Source of the DNA: Anisus vortex
Lineage: Eukaryota; Mollusca; Gastropoda; Planorbidae
Assembly: GCA_949126835.1 (NCBI GenBank)
Contig: OX421495.1
Coordinates: 31,615,320 to 31,679,319 of the forward strand
DNA: 64,000 nucleotides
Direction: 5' to 3'
Shown here piece after piece: positions 22,236-32,639 of the stretch. Under the pieces are notes generated by a model. It searched no databases and was not told the DNA's origin. It was given only the letters and a program-made list of their open reading frames with translations. Made by a program: the position numbers and the translations under genes. How positions within the stretch are numbered: the stretch's first letter is position 1; every line of letters starts with the position of its first letter.

Positions 22236-23199
22236 GTAGGTTGGGAGTTAAGCTAAGACGATGCGTCTTCCTCGAGACCTGGGCCAGAACTAACTAAAAC
22301 CTAGTTGAGCGGTTTTTCGTGGACATTAGTCACGTGAAAAGCTCCTCAGTTTGATTGGGTGATTACATTAACTTGATTTACATATAGTTCCCATTGGTCC
22401 ATTCGAACATATATTTACATAAAGGAAAAAGGCTTATTGGAGCCAAAAATGGAGTTGGGGATGGGTGACCATTTATACCGCCAAAACTGCGGTTAGGGTG
22501 TAGATGAAATAATTATTGCCGCCCGCACTCAGCGGGGGGGGGGGGGGTGAACAAGCGAGACGGGGGAGTCGAAGTGGGTGGGGGTAGTCTAGATAAAAGA
22601 CGATTGATATATACGTCATGCTGGGTGGAGGGAATTATCTCCTTTCGATATAATTTTACGTGGTCATTCGAGTGGCTGGCGTGGGTTTTCGGCCGCGGGG
22701 ATATTAAGTAGATGCGAAAACATTGACCGTCTCAAAGGTTAGCTAGCGAGTCGCCCCCCTTGAGTGGTATGGGAAGGGGGAAAAGGGGTTTTAGCGGGAG
22801 AGGTGGGGTGGTTTTTTTTTGGCGCGTAATGTCTAAATACAGCATGTTGAATTAACAACATGAATGAATAAATAGTTATACCAGCACATTAAAATACTGC
22901 ATGAATAAATAGTTAAAATTATAATAGAATATATACATTAGGATTCACACTTCATTCATTCACGGTTTTAGTACCAGTTTGGGCGTATTGATTAGCAAAC
23001 TCTGAATTGGGATTAAAAGAGAAGTGTAGTGAAAGGTTAAGGAACAGGTGAAGAAGGGGGTGGTTGGGGTGTTCCTATTGCGTGAGAGAGGGAGAAGGTA
23101 ATAGCTCCGGGCTATTCTCATCCTATCTAATCTAAACTCTACGCTAACCTATGGTTCTATACTACTATCTACGCTATAATCTATCTATGAGTGCTAAGA

Positions 23200-23226
23200 G
23201 TCACGATTTAAGTCCAAAATCGTGAC
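23200..23226. repeat. Perfect 10-bp stem hairpin
   Basis: GTCACGATTT, seven-base loop, AAATCGTGAC. No T-tract, TIR partner or gene context suggests a function. Confidence 0.8.
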
Positions 23227-23569
23227 AGTATTATCATATTATTATGCTAAATTATAGATAGGTCTCTGTAATGGCAGTTTGCCCATAAGATTTTAAGGGG
23301 CCCAGTAATATTTAAATTCAAAAATGAATTGGGCAATTCAGCGGCGTACCGAGGGCTGGTGTCACCCGGTTAGGTAAACTTCGGGTGCCAAACCCCCCCC
23401 TCGCCCACGACTTTCACCATAGTGTTCGTCTCCTTAAAACAAGCCTACAGTTCAAATATGACAAAAAAGATGATAACAATATTAATTTAATATTAGAGAG
23501 TAAAAGCAATAAACTACTGAAACAACCGTACAGTTAATTATTTTTACATTAAAAGTACTTTATTAAAAT

Positions 23570-24994
23570 TTTCCTTTCCTGATCTTCAAAACTGCAAACT
23601 TGTCAATCACCTCATCAAGATCTATATCATTCACAGTATCCCTTTCAATCGATAACATAACCAGATCAGAAATTCTTGATTGTCCCATGGTGGAATTTAT
23701 AAGCTTTAGTTTTGAACAGCTCTGTTCTCATGAAGCCACAGACACACATACAGTTAGAGAAATAATTTAAGGCCTAGTGAGAGTGTTGGAAGATATTCTA
23801 TAAGGTCCCATTTTCTATGAATTTCAAAATATCTAATACTGACAAGTCCATGGCTGTTTTTAGGTCAATATCAGCTGTTTTTAGATGTCGTCCTGCAGGA
23901 GTTTTGGGCCTGTAAACATATTTGCGCCAGCAGGCAGCATTGTGTTTACAGAGCGCACTGAGCAGGCTAAAAAAGCATGGATAGAAGCGCTATATAAATA
24001 ACCAATTTTAATTGACTCCGCTATTCGTGCAAAAACAATCTTAAGGCGTCTAACTTGGTCGGCACTTTATCAAGAGTTAAGTCTTTAGTCTGCAGGTACT
24101 GCTAACTTCTTCAAGTATATCAGCCCAAATGTTAAGGTAGCAGATAGACGTGACATCACAGACAGCATCTAAAGTCTTTGTGCTCTACCACTTTTGTCGA
24201 TGAGTGGAAGCAGCAAAGAAGGAAAACATTCTCTCAAAGGTACCAAACAATTTTATACATGAACATTTTCGGCAAAAGAGTGTTGACCACACAAGTTAAG
24301 GGAATGGCCCACACATCCATTAAAAAAAAGCTTTCTTGGTCTTTCTTTTCAAAATGGCTTGAACACCTTCATGGATTCCAGACATTGTGGCAGTATTGTC
24401 GTAACTTTGAGCTCTGTACATCATTATATCGTCCATCACTTTTTTAAGAATGTAAGAACTGAGGTCGTCAGTTTTTTCCCCCTTAGAGGAAAAAATCCAA
24501 GAAACACTTCTCTCACTTCAACTTTACCACTGTGGAATTTCACATATCTGATAACTTTAGACATTTGGTCGGTGTGTGATATATCAGGTGTGGCTGTCAA
24601 ACATAATTCCAAAATACCTTGCAGCCTCTATATCCATAGCAAGATTTTTCTTTGCATGATTGGCCAGTACGTTTATAAATTCATTTTGAATTTTGGGTGA
24701 AAGATAAGATAGAGATGCTTTCCCTGTACATGTACTTATCTTTAGTCTCATTAGGTGCTCTTTCAGCACTGGGTCAAATTTGGAAAGCATCTCAACCATC
24801 TCAAGAAAGTTTCCTTTATTCAACGAGAATTTATTGTAACCACGAAATGCCAGATTTTGCTTCGCAAGAAACAATGTAATATCTACCAACCTGTGTAGGA
24901 TACCCCTCCACTTTTTCTTCTCCCTATCCATTAAGGCAATACATTCGGCAGCAATTGTTTTATGTAGCTTATGCATGATGTATGGTGATGACAC
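23570..24994 (-). pseudogene. ZMYM1-like hAT transposase relic
   Basis: The best frame (24584-24994) shows WRGILHRLVDITLFLAKQNL, ALRGxx-like AFRGYNK, NGNF-like KGNFLEMVEML, KFDPVLKEHL and PKIQNEFINVL, in the order of the N-terminal half of the DUF4371/ZMYM1-type hAT transposases. Downstream pieces in other frames give GVQAILKRK and GHSLNLCG (catalytic-region landmark), and near 23600-23700 a remnant of the C-terminal dimerisation domain. Stops and frameshifts are frequent and a SINE tail interrupts it. The protein would cut at the TIRs; this copy cannot make it. Confidence 0.8.
23888..24013 (+). mobile_element. SINE/LINE 3'-tail fragment inside the hAT
   Basis: TCGTCCTGCAGGAGTTTTGG also occurs (TCGCCCTGCAGG...) in the SINE at 45765-45990. 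The fragment ends GAAGCGCTATATAAATAACC, the 3' signature shared with the L2/CR1-like LINEs here (GCGCTATACAAATG; GCGATATAAATGACC). It looks like a SINE that borrowed the LINE 3' end. Confidence 0.65.
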
Positions 24995-25179
24995 ATCGTG
25001 CTGCTAGTAATTTTCATTTATTTGATTATGATCTGCCATCCGTTCTGTTATCGGACTAGACCAGCAAAGCGTGCTCTGTAAAATTATCATTTTTATAAAT
25101 ATTGTTTTTTTTTCATTCGGGTGTCACCCGGTGCGGTCCGCACCCCCCGCACCCCCTTCGGTACGCCACTGGGGCAATT

Positions 25180-25513
25180 AACCTCTTAAGCATGTAATTT
25201 TTTTTATTATTGCGTTGAAGCTGAGAGGAAATGCACCTAAACTTAATACATGCTCATGTGGCGCCGGGGGCCTTTAAATTTGGTTTTCTTTGAATATGTA
25301 GGGCCTAGCCTACTTAAAAATTAACATTTTGCTAAATATGCAAAATAGCCTCTAGTTGTAATATAATTATATACTTTAATTGTATAGCATTGTGAATCAC
25401 TATTTTTTTTTATTCCAGAAGCCCTTACAATAAATATAGTATCCTACGTGTGAGCTTAGTAGGCCTAAATAGCTTTATATCATATGATATGATATGATAT
25501 GATATGATATCAT
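25180..25513. other. Unassigned spacer with an ATGAT microsatellite
   Basis: AT-rich. Positions about 25478-25516 hold (ATGAT)n turning into its complement (GATATCATATCATC), so the microsatellite is partly self-complementary. Confidence 0.6.
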
Positions 25514-27062
25514 ATCATCATAAATATAAATCTCAAAAGGAATATGTATGTATGTATGTGGCTATGTACATACCGCATAATCTTTTTAAATACTGGACAT
25601 AAAAACGTGAAATTTGCTACAAATATTCTTTGCGTTACGGCGGTGAACACTTGGAAGGTTTAAAAAAAATTTAAATGACCGCAGTGGTCAGTTTGGTCAA
25701 AAAACGCGAATAAAACGACACATTTTGGTTTCATGTTAAAATTGCCGTTCCAACTTTTTATAGTTTTTCGTCACAAAATTAGAAAATAAAAAACGATGCG
25801 CTGAGATTATTTTAATGACGTCATCAAAGTTTGCGCATGGATTTTTTAGCAATGAAGGCACATTTTTTCATTTATGTTTAAATTGACGTCATCAAACTAT
25901 GTGCATGGATTTTATCTCAATGACGGGAACAAATTTTCTTCATGTTTAAATTGCCTACGTGCCGTAAACAACATAAATTCTTTACACTACCAATACTGTA
26001 GTTGATTTTCTTAATCTTTCACTACTTTAATACTTTACACTGTGAATACATGACTTAAAGCTAATTAATAATTTAAAAGTTACAAATATAGGACAAAGCA
26101 AATAGATGTAGCCTTTTTTTTCTGTTTCGAGAAGTAATACCGACGCCTTACTAAGCTTATTTAAACGCAGTGGTCCTGGTTACACTCTATATTTAAGCTT
26201 ATTTTTATATGGCGTCATCGAATTTTGCGTATTTATGCGTTTAGGAAGGGAACGAAATTTCGTTTTAATTTGCGTCGTAATTTGTAGAATGCAATATTTA
26301 AATAGTTTAAGTTACCGAAAAATACTTTATCCCCGCTTAAGACTATTGTTTATAACTCCATGGGTAGCTACAGTGTATTTGAAAATTATTTTATCCAGTC
26401 CCGAGAACTAAGCACTTTTAGGCTTATACCCTTGGTAACGGCCATTGTTTAAATTACCGGGCAATGTTTATATTACCGGGCAATGTTTAAATTACCGGGC
26501 AATGTTTATATTACCGGGCAATGTTTATATTACCGGGCAATGTTTGTATTACCGGGCGATGTTTAAATTGCCGGGCAATGTTTAAATTACCGGGCAATGT
26601 TTATATTACCGGGCGATGTTTATATTACCGGGCAATGTTTATATTACCGATCAATGTTTATATTATCGGGCAATGTTTATATTACCGGGCGATGTTTAAA
26701 TTGCAGGGCAATGTTTAAATTACCGGGCAAGGTTTATATTACCGATCAATGTTTATATTACCGGGCAGTGTTTATATTACCGGGCAATGTTTATATTACC
26801 GATCAATGTTTATATAACCCGGCAATGTTTAAATTGCGGGGCTATTTTAAAATTGTTATAATGGGTAATGGGTAATGATTTTAATGGGTAATTTATGTTG
26901 TAGCCGGCAAATAAAAAATTCCATCACGTTTAAATTCCTGTCGTATACGAAATATAAAATTTGTAGTTGTTGCGGGCAATCTCATTATAACTGCTTGAGT
27001 AGTTAGAGTGTATGTAAACATAATTTTTTGCGGGTTCGAAGGACCGGGCACATACCGGCTAG
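25514..27062 (+). mobile_element. Non-autonomous Helitron-like element (left arm)
   Basis: Starts near TCATAAATATAAATCTCAAA with a (TATG)n stretch and ends ACCGGGCACATACCGG + CTAG before a T. A short GC hairpin followed by CTAG fits a Helitron 3' end (CTRR inserted before T), and TC fits a 5' end. There is no coding frame. Internally TGACGTCATCAAA...GCATGGATTTT occurs twice (25810-25920), and a 19-bp minisatellite precedes the terminus. The part from 26038 inward is mirrored at 63321-64000. The class is inferred from termini only. Confidence 0.5.
26453..26838. repeat. 19-bp minisatellite (left arm, about 20 units)
   Basis: Units of TTACCGGGCAATGTTTATA with variants (AAATT, CGATCAAT, GGGCGATG). 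The right-arm counterpart (63425-63596) has only about 9 units because of a 345-bp deletion. The unit contains CCGGGCA, also present in the element's terminal hairpin. Confidence 0.93.
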
Positions 27063-28079
27063 TTTATTATAAATTTTGATCCCACTTTTTAATTTCTTCT
27101 TTAAATAAACAAAACCGGTGGTAACTTTATTAATGGCGACTTAACACTTTTACACTTTGATGTGCGCAGAAGTACCGATATTGAAGTCACTAATATAATA
27201 AATAAAGCAAGTTAATACACTTGCAATATGTTTTTAGCATTAGAATCATTAGAACCTAAGCATGATCATCTAGAATGTTCTAGTGTTTAATTATTACGTA
27301 GGACTTAGGTAGAACTGAAGTCAAATTATAAACCAGCCATTTAACTAAAAAGACATTCGAAACCCAGTTTAAAGTGAACATTGAAGTCGTGAGTTTTACC
27401 GCAGACTATACAGCCATGTATGAAACCAACTGTAAATGGTTAAAGAGTTTGTGCGCGTCCACCGTAGTTACAATAGAGAGAGATAGCAAAAACATCATTA
27501 GTGGCCAGCAAAAAATTAGAGCCAAAATAAAATAAAAAAATTAATGCCACATCTAAATATCAATTTAAATCGAAAGTAATTTTTAAATCTCGTTTATAAA
27601 GTTAAAAAATGTTAAAAATTTAATAAAATATCAAAACAATTTAAACAGGTAGCAGGTAGGCTCCGTATTTTGAAAGTCTTTGTGTCTAGTTGTCAAGTTT
27701 ATTGAATGAATTTATAATAGCCTACAAGTTCAGAATGATTGTAGGCCTAGGCCTATTATATATTTTTTAAGGTAGCTCTAGGCCTATTAGCTACGTTATA
27801 TACATTGCTTTACATAATACTTTACTGTAATAGTAGGCCTATTTGTAATTTTCCTAGAACTATTGACTATTAATATTATTATTTATTTATTATAGTAGGC
27901 CTATAAACTATTACTACTATTAGTATAGAGTTGTCGTAGACTGGTGTAGACTAACTGTATCAGTAGGCCTATCAGTAAATAGGCCTACCTGAATTAATCA
28001 TGACCGATACATTCTTTGTATCCAGTTATGAGTTATAGCCTAATTTATAATGAATAATAATGTAGTAGGCCTTCCCTAT
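27063..28079. other. Unassigned AT-rich stretch with scattered AGGCCTA (left arm)
   Basis: Non-coding. From about 27720 to 28075 TAGGCCTA-type words recur (at least nine). The mirror is 62304-63320. Confidence 0.6.
27435..27518 (+). repeat. Direct repeat D1, intact copy (left arm)
   Basis: GTTAAAGAGTTTGTGCGCGT...CACCGTAGTT...AGAGAGATAGCAAAAACATC. A second copy about 640 bp downstream (28080-28137) is interrupted by the copia element and resumes at 32618. Mirror at 62865-62948. Confidence 0.8.
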
Positions 28080-28137
28080 CCGGTTAAAGAGTTTGTACGC
28101 TTCCACCGTAGTTTCAATTGAGAGAGATAGCAAAAAC

Positions 28138-28285
28138 TGTTGAAATATTATACTTGTAATGTATTTCTTTTAAGAAACAATCAATTCAGTTTAATAAAAG
28201 TTTTTAATACACACATAAAACAAAAGAGTGGGAGTGAAAACAATATTAGTCTAATGATCATTTCGTATTTTTGACATTTTTATCA
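28138..28285 (-). repeat. copia 3' LTR (left arm, 148 bp)
   Basis: Matches the 5' LTR (32430-32617) except for an internal gap of about 40 bp after TGTGTATTAAAAA and a few substitutions. Confidence 0.93.
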
Positions 28286-28294
28286 CTCCTTCTC
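28286..28294 (-). other. Polypurine tract of copia (left arm)
   Basis: GAGAAGGAG on the minus strand directly before the 3' LTR, the expected site of plus-strand DNA priming. Confidence 0.75.
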
Positions 28295-28320
28295 AAAAAC
28301 ACTTAATGATTTAAATGGAA

Positions 28321-28818
28321 CTAAAACATTGGTTTAACACCAATCATGTCTCTGAGTCTATTAAATCTGAACTGCGACAGTCCCTTTGTCAGAATATCTG
28401 CTATCATTTCATCTGTTTGACAGTATTTGAGAGTCACAGTCTTATTTTCTATCTGCTCCCTGATGAAATGGTATTTGATGTCAACATGTTTTGCTCTGCC
28501 ATGGAATTTCGGATGGTTAGCCATGGCCATAGCTGACTGATTGTCCTCAAAAATAATAGTGGCAACATTTGGGTCACACATCAATCCAGACGTTAGTTGT
28601 CTCAACCAAAGTGCCTCTTGTGCTGCACTTGAAAGTGCCATATACTCAGCTTCTGCTGTGGACAGAGCCACACATGACTGTTTCTTACTTCTCCAACTTA
28701 TAGGTCCACTACCCATAAGAAACACATAGCCAGATGTAGACTTTCGATCATCAATTTCACCGGCCCAGTCTGCATCACAGTAACCAACAAATTCATTAGA
28801 GTCATTGTTGTGGTACAC
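28321..28818 (-). pseudogene. copia RNase H segment (left arm)
   Basis: 165 codons. Shows GYCDADWAG (catalytic Asp region), RKSTSGYVF, GPISWRSKKQ, STAEAEYMAL (catalytic Glu), EDNQSA (catalytic Asp) and HIKY-like VDIKYHFIRE with a TADILTKGL-like end (IADILTKGL), the full Ty1/copia RNase H signature. It degrades the RNA strand during reverse transcription. It is separated from the RT frame by a 2-bp insertion (a CA step) near 28880 and ends just before the PPT. Confidence 0.95.
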
Positions 28819-28862
28819 TAGTCCATAATTTTGTGTGCCTTGTAGGTATCTTAGAATTCGTT

Positions 28863-29165
28863 TTACTGCCGTCCAGTGTGTTGTTCTGATGGGTGAGCAC
28901 AGAATTTAGCTATATTACTCACAGCATAAGTAATGTCAGGTCTGGTCCAAGTTGACAAATACAGTAGACTACCCACTGCTGATTGGTAAAGTCCCTGATC
29001 AAATGAACTACTTTCTTCTTCCTCTTTACTCAATTTTACACCGGAGTCCGTTGGAGTTGATACAGGTTTAGAATTAAGCATTCCAAATCTCTCAAGAACT
29101 TTGCTTGTATAACCTGGCTGTCCAAGCCAGATACCATCTTTCTTTCTAGTGAACATCACACCCAA
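28863..29165 (-). pseudogene. copia RT C-terminal connection segment (left arm)
   Basis: Continues the RT domain: GIWLGQPGYTSKVLERFGM, TPTDSGVKLS, YQSAVGSLLYLSTWTRPDI and AVSNIAKFCAHP. In frame it would join the upstream RT frame, but a one-base excess in a T run near 29165 breaks it. Confidence 0.93.
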
Positions 29166-30176
29166 AAAAGGATTTTAATTCACCAAGATCCTTTGTGTCA
29201 AATTTTGAAGAAACAGCCTTTTTGACACTTGTTAGAATTGTATTGTTCCTAGCAGCCAAAATGATGTCATCAACATATACTGCGATGATGACCATCTCTC
29301 CTTCTGCAGTTGTATATACACAGGGTTCACTTGATGAATGCTTGAAACCAAGATCTTTCAGATGGTTATCAAGTACTGAGTTCCAACATCGGGGAGATTG
29401 CTTTAGTCCATATAGACTTTTCTTTAATTTACAAACAAGGTTTTCCTTTCCTTGTTCAACAAACCCTTCTGGTTGTTTCATGTATACTTCTTCCTCTAAC
29501 ACTCCGTTTAGAAAAGCTGTGGTCACATCCATTTGATGCAACTGTAGATTGTATTTGGCAGCTATAGCAATGACTGTGCGCACAGACTCGGGTCTAACGA
29601 ATGGGCTGAATGTTTCATCATAGTCCAGACCATATTTCTGTGAGAAACCCTGCGCAACCAACCGAGCTTTATGTCTCAAAGTTTGTCCCTCAGCATTTAC
29701 TTTGATCTTAAAGACCCACTTGCTTCCTATAGCCTTTCGACCTTCTGGCAGTTCTACTAAGTCCCAGACTTCATTTTCTTCGAGCGATTTGATTTCATTC
29801 TCCATTGCCACTGACCATTGAGACTGGTGTGAGCTTGTCATAGCTTGTCTCACCGTACTGGGTTCTTCTAGATCACGAGTCAAGTTCACCCATTCACCAT
29901 ATCGATTTGGTGGGCGTGTTGATCCCACTGGTCTTTTGGCATCTGGTTGCTCATCTGGTTCACGAACACATGTCTCATAAGGATCATCAACTTGATTCAC
30001 TTCTCCATCGATATCATTTTCAATAAAGTCCAGTGGCACATATGTTGGCTTCTGAGGAGTTTCCGTCTCCTTCTCAAAACCAAACCTGCATTCATTAAAC
30101 AGAACGTCTCGGCTGTAAATTACTTTATCAGTCTTCAGGTTGTATAGGCCATAACCCTTGACATCTGTTCCGTACC
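29146..30176 (-). pseudogene. copia reverse transcriptase segment (left arm)
   Basis: The frame opens after the integrase break near 30210 and runs to 29146. RT landmarks are W-x-V-A-M-E-N-E (near 29820), KWVFKIK, ARLVAQGFSQ, DYDETFSPF, LHQMDVTTAFLNG (first catalytic Asp), KSLYGLKQSPRCW and YVDDIILAA (catalytic Asp pair). The upstream part carries the acidic linker of copia polyproteins, with PPNRYGEW. It copies element RNA to DNA inside virus-like particles. The sequence is identical in the right arm. Confidence 0.95.
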
Positions 30177-31214
30177 CTAGAAAAATGCATTTGTGTGCCT
30201 TTGCATCGAATTTTGTCTTTCATCTTTTGGAATGTGAGCATATGCAACACATCCAAACACTCGCAAGTGATCAACACTAGGTTTGTTACCAGTTAACACC
30301 TCATAAGGGGTAGTACCATGAAGAGCCTTAACAGGACTTCGATTCTGCAGATATACAGCTGTTGACACTACTTCTGCCCAGAATGTTCGTGGCAACTTTG
30401 CTTCAGCTAGCATGGCACGTGCTGCTTCAACAATTGTCCTGTTCTTCCTCTCTGCTACTCCATTTTGTTCTGGTGTTTTTGGAACAGTCAGTTCAAGGCG
30501 AATCCCCTCTTTCTTTAAATAACTTGCAAATTCTTTGGACGTAAACTCTCCTCCATTATCAGTGCGTAGGACCTTGAGTTGTTTTTCATATGACTTTTCA
30601 ACCATTGCTTTCCACTCAATGAAACACTTGAAAACATCATCTTTGTGCTTAAGAACATAAACCCAAGTATAGCGACTGCAATCATCAATAAAGGTGAGAA
30701 AATATTGAGCTCCACCAAGAGATTGTGTGCTTATCTTCCCGCACACGTCACTGTGGCCCAGATAAAGAATATTATTGCTCACCTTTCCACTAGACTGAAC
30801 TTTGGCCCTGTGATGTTTGCCTTTTGCACATGCTTCACACAGATCTCTATCTGTCAACTCATCATAATCAAGTCCATCAACTTGTTTTCCTACAGCCAGC
30901 TTTCTGAGATTTTGAAAACCTAGATGTCCATAGCGTCTATGCCACAGTTCCTCGCTTTTTTCTAGATCTCCTTTTGCTGTATTACAATGATGCTGATTTT
31001 CATAGTGACACAGATAGTACAGACCACCTGAATGTACTCCTTGTGCTAGCAGTTTACCTTCAATATCTTTTATAGTACATCCTTGGTCATTAAACTGGAC
31101 TGTTTTTCCAGCCTCAGTTGCATGATCTACACTAAAAAGGTTATACTTTAGTTCAGGCACATAGAGTACGTCATGCAACTTGCATACCTTGTGTTTCATA
31201 CCAGGTAACTTCAT
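30177..31214 (-). pseudogene. copia GAG-pre-integrase and integrase segment (left arm)
   Basis: 345 codons. N-terminal KHKVCKLHDVLYVPELKYNL precedes a His/Cys domain (LWHRRYGHLG with CEACAKGKHH), then the DDE core: TFIDDCSRYTWVY (Asp), LRTDNGGEFTS (Asp) and PEQNGVAERKNRTI (Glu), and the C-terminal RVFGCVAYAHIP. It would join element cDNA to host DNA. The frame is broken at its start (near 31220) and near 30210, where one A of an A run appears missing. Confidence 0.95.
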
Positions 31215-31582
31215 TTTAAGTTTGACAATGCCAAAGTCAAATTTCGTCCATCACCAAGTCCAATATTTAGAGGCTCTTCCAAGTTTGACAACTCTATAAA
31301 TTCTGATTTATTGCAGCACATATGACTCGTTGCGCCTGAGTCAACAATCCAATTTTCATCATCACTGACTGTAGTAGTTAAAGCATGTCGCACTAACAGT
31401 CCAATGCTTTCATCACCTGAGTCAGAGTCTCTCCTAGCTTTAGCATCAGTGGGATGTGCTCTATGTTGCCAGTGTTTGCTTGTTTCTTGTCTTTTTAGTT
31501 CAGGACAATCTCGTTTTATGTGTCCATTCCTCTTACACTGATAACACTGAGGACCTTTCTTTGTTTTCTTCTCTTCTGACAC
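31211..31582 (-). pseudogene. copia gag zinc knuckle and protease segment (left arm)
   Basis: CYQCKRNGHIKRDC is a CCHC zinc knuckle for RNA binding. WIVDSGATSHMC is the aspartic protease active site (D-S-G), followed by GLGDGRNLTL. Frame breaks separate it from gag proper and from integrase. Confidence 0.93.
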
Positions 31583-31631
31583 GAGTGCTCTACTTGGTTC
31601 TTCTTCTCTTCGCTGTGATATCTTCCTCTCT

Positions 31632-32162
31632 TCATTCCATCTTTGGAACTTCTAAGCAAGCCTCAAGAGCAGTTACCAACATATTGTAAGAATCAGGAAG
31701 GCTAGCAAGTAGGTGAACCACTCTGTCCTCTTCATCAACGGCGTCTCCTACCACTGCAAGCTCATTGAAAATCTCTGTTAAAGTTTTAACATGTTCATGC
31801 ACAGAGTCCCCATCTTTCATTCTAAGTGTAAATAATGTTCTTCTTAGAGCCAGTCTGTTGGCCCATGTTTTCTTTTGAAACTGATCCCTTAGTTTTTCCC
31901 ATACAATCTTAGGTTCAACTGGATTCCCGATTATATACAACAGTGAAGGGTCCAATGCCAAAACAATAATAGCCAAAGCCTTATCTCTCCTTGCATTAAA
32001 TTTTGCAACCTTTTCAGACTCTTCTTCACCGGGTACAACTTCAGAACCAGTTACAATACCCCAGAGTCCATCTTTCATCAATGCCATCTGGCACTGAATC
32101 TTCCAGGTTGAATAATTTGAACCAACAAGAGGAATAATAATGCTTGTATTCATATTTGACAT
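31632..32162 (-). pseudogene. copia gag N-terminal segment (left arm)
   Basis: 176 codons starting MSNMNTSIIIPLVGSNYSTW; the NYSTWKIQCQMAL stretch, LALDPSLLYII, WEKLRDQFQKK and HVKTLTEIFNEL-LLASLPDSY order is that of the UBN2/DUF4219 gag of copia elements. It starts about 250 bp inside the primer-binding site. The frame is lost at about 31635 before the zinc knuckle. Confidence 0.93.
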
Positions 32163-32415
32163 TCTTAATAATTCTTATGTCTTAATCAAGTTAATATTGA
32201 CAACAAGAAATATTCTTTTCTTCAGCCCTCACAGTATTTATAAATCTATTGATTCCAGTATGAGTATATACGTTAATTCACAATCAGTTCAAACTAACTA
32301 TCGACATTAGATTAGCATTAGAATTAGACTTAGACTGAATCAGTCAGTAGTCTATCAGAATAAAACGTTAATTATCACTTTTACATATAATACATTAACA
32401 AAGCGCTCAATCGTC

Positions 32416-32429
32416 CTGGGCCCATAACC
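32416..32429 (-). promoter_or_regulatory. copia primer-binding site (left arm)
   Basis: GGTTATGGGCCCAG immediately follows the 5' LTR. It is complementary to the anticodon arm of eukaryotic initiator tRNA-Met (CTGGGCCCATAACC), as known for Drosophila copia, which uses a 5' tRNA half as primer. Confidence 0.85.
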
Positions 32430-32617
32430 TGTTGAAATATTATACTTGTAATGTATTTCTTTTAAGAAACAATCAATTCAGTTTAATAAAACGTTTTATT
32501 GAAGATAGACTTTTTGACAAAACACAATGAGATTTTTAATACACACATAAAACAAAAGAGTGGGATTGAAAACAATATTAGTCTAATGATCATTTCGTAT
32601 TTTTGACATTTTTATCA
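32430..32617 (-). repeat. copia 5' LTR (left arm, 188 bp)
   Basis: Starts TGATAAAAATGTCAAAAATA and ends ATATTTCAACA. It retains the segment around TCTATCTTCAATAAAACG that the 3' LTR lacks. Confidence 0.93.
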
Positions 32618-32639
32618 AAAACATCATTGGTGGTAAGTT

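Larger units (their letters stand above)
21557..23338. other. Unassigned stretch
   Basis: No coding sequence recognised. Contains a diverged 147-bp duplication (21960-22235), G runs near 21735 and 22535, GA-rich DNA near 23030-23095 and a perfect hairpin at 23200-23226. It could be the decayed LTR or UTR of a retroelement, but I see no paired LTR. Confidence 0.45.
23339..25171 (-). mobile_element. hAT transposon with 8-bp TSD (ZMYM1-type relic)
   Basis: Flanked by perfect 8-bp direct repeats GGGCAATT (23331-23338 and 25172-25179), the diagnostic hAT target duplication. The TIRs begin CAGCGGCGTACCGA (left) and, in reverse complement, CAGTGGCGTACCGA (right), followed by GC-rich sub-terminal DNA with GTGTCACCCGG. 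The 1.83-kb element carries a decayed minus-strand transposase and a SINE/LINE tail inserted at 23888-24013. Confidence 0.92.
28138..32617 (-). mobile_element. Ty1/copia retrotransposon, complete with LTRs (left arm)
   Basis: 4480 bp, bounded by LTRs starting TG and ending CA and by a 5-bp TSD (AAAAC, 28133-28137 and 32618-32622). Domain order gag, protease, integrase, RT, RNase H (integrase before RT) defines Ty1/copia. The primer-binding site next to the 5' LTR reads GGTTATGGGCCCAG and the polypurine tract GAGAAGGAG abuts the 3' LTR. Five frame breaks interrupt the polyprotein, so the copy is defective. An identical copy lies in the right arm at 57766-62245. Confidence 0.97.

Noticed and set aside
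24178..24879. Plus-strand frames of 60-113 codons
   Set aside because: Antisense shadows of the minus-strand hAT transposase relic.
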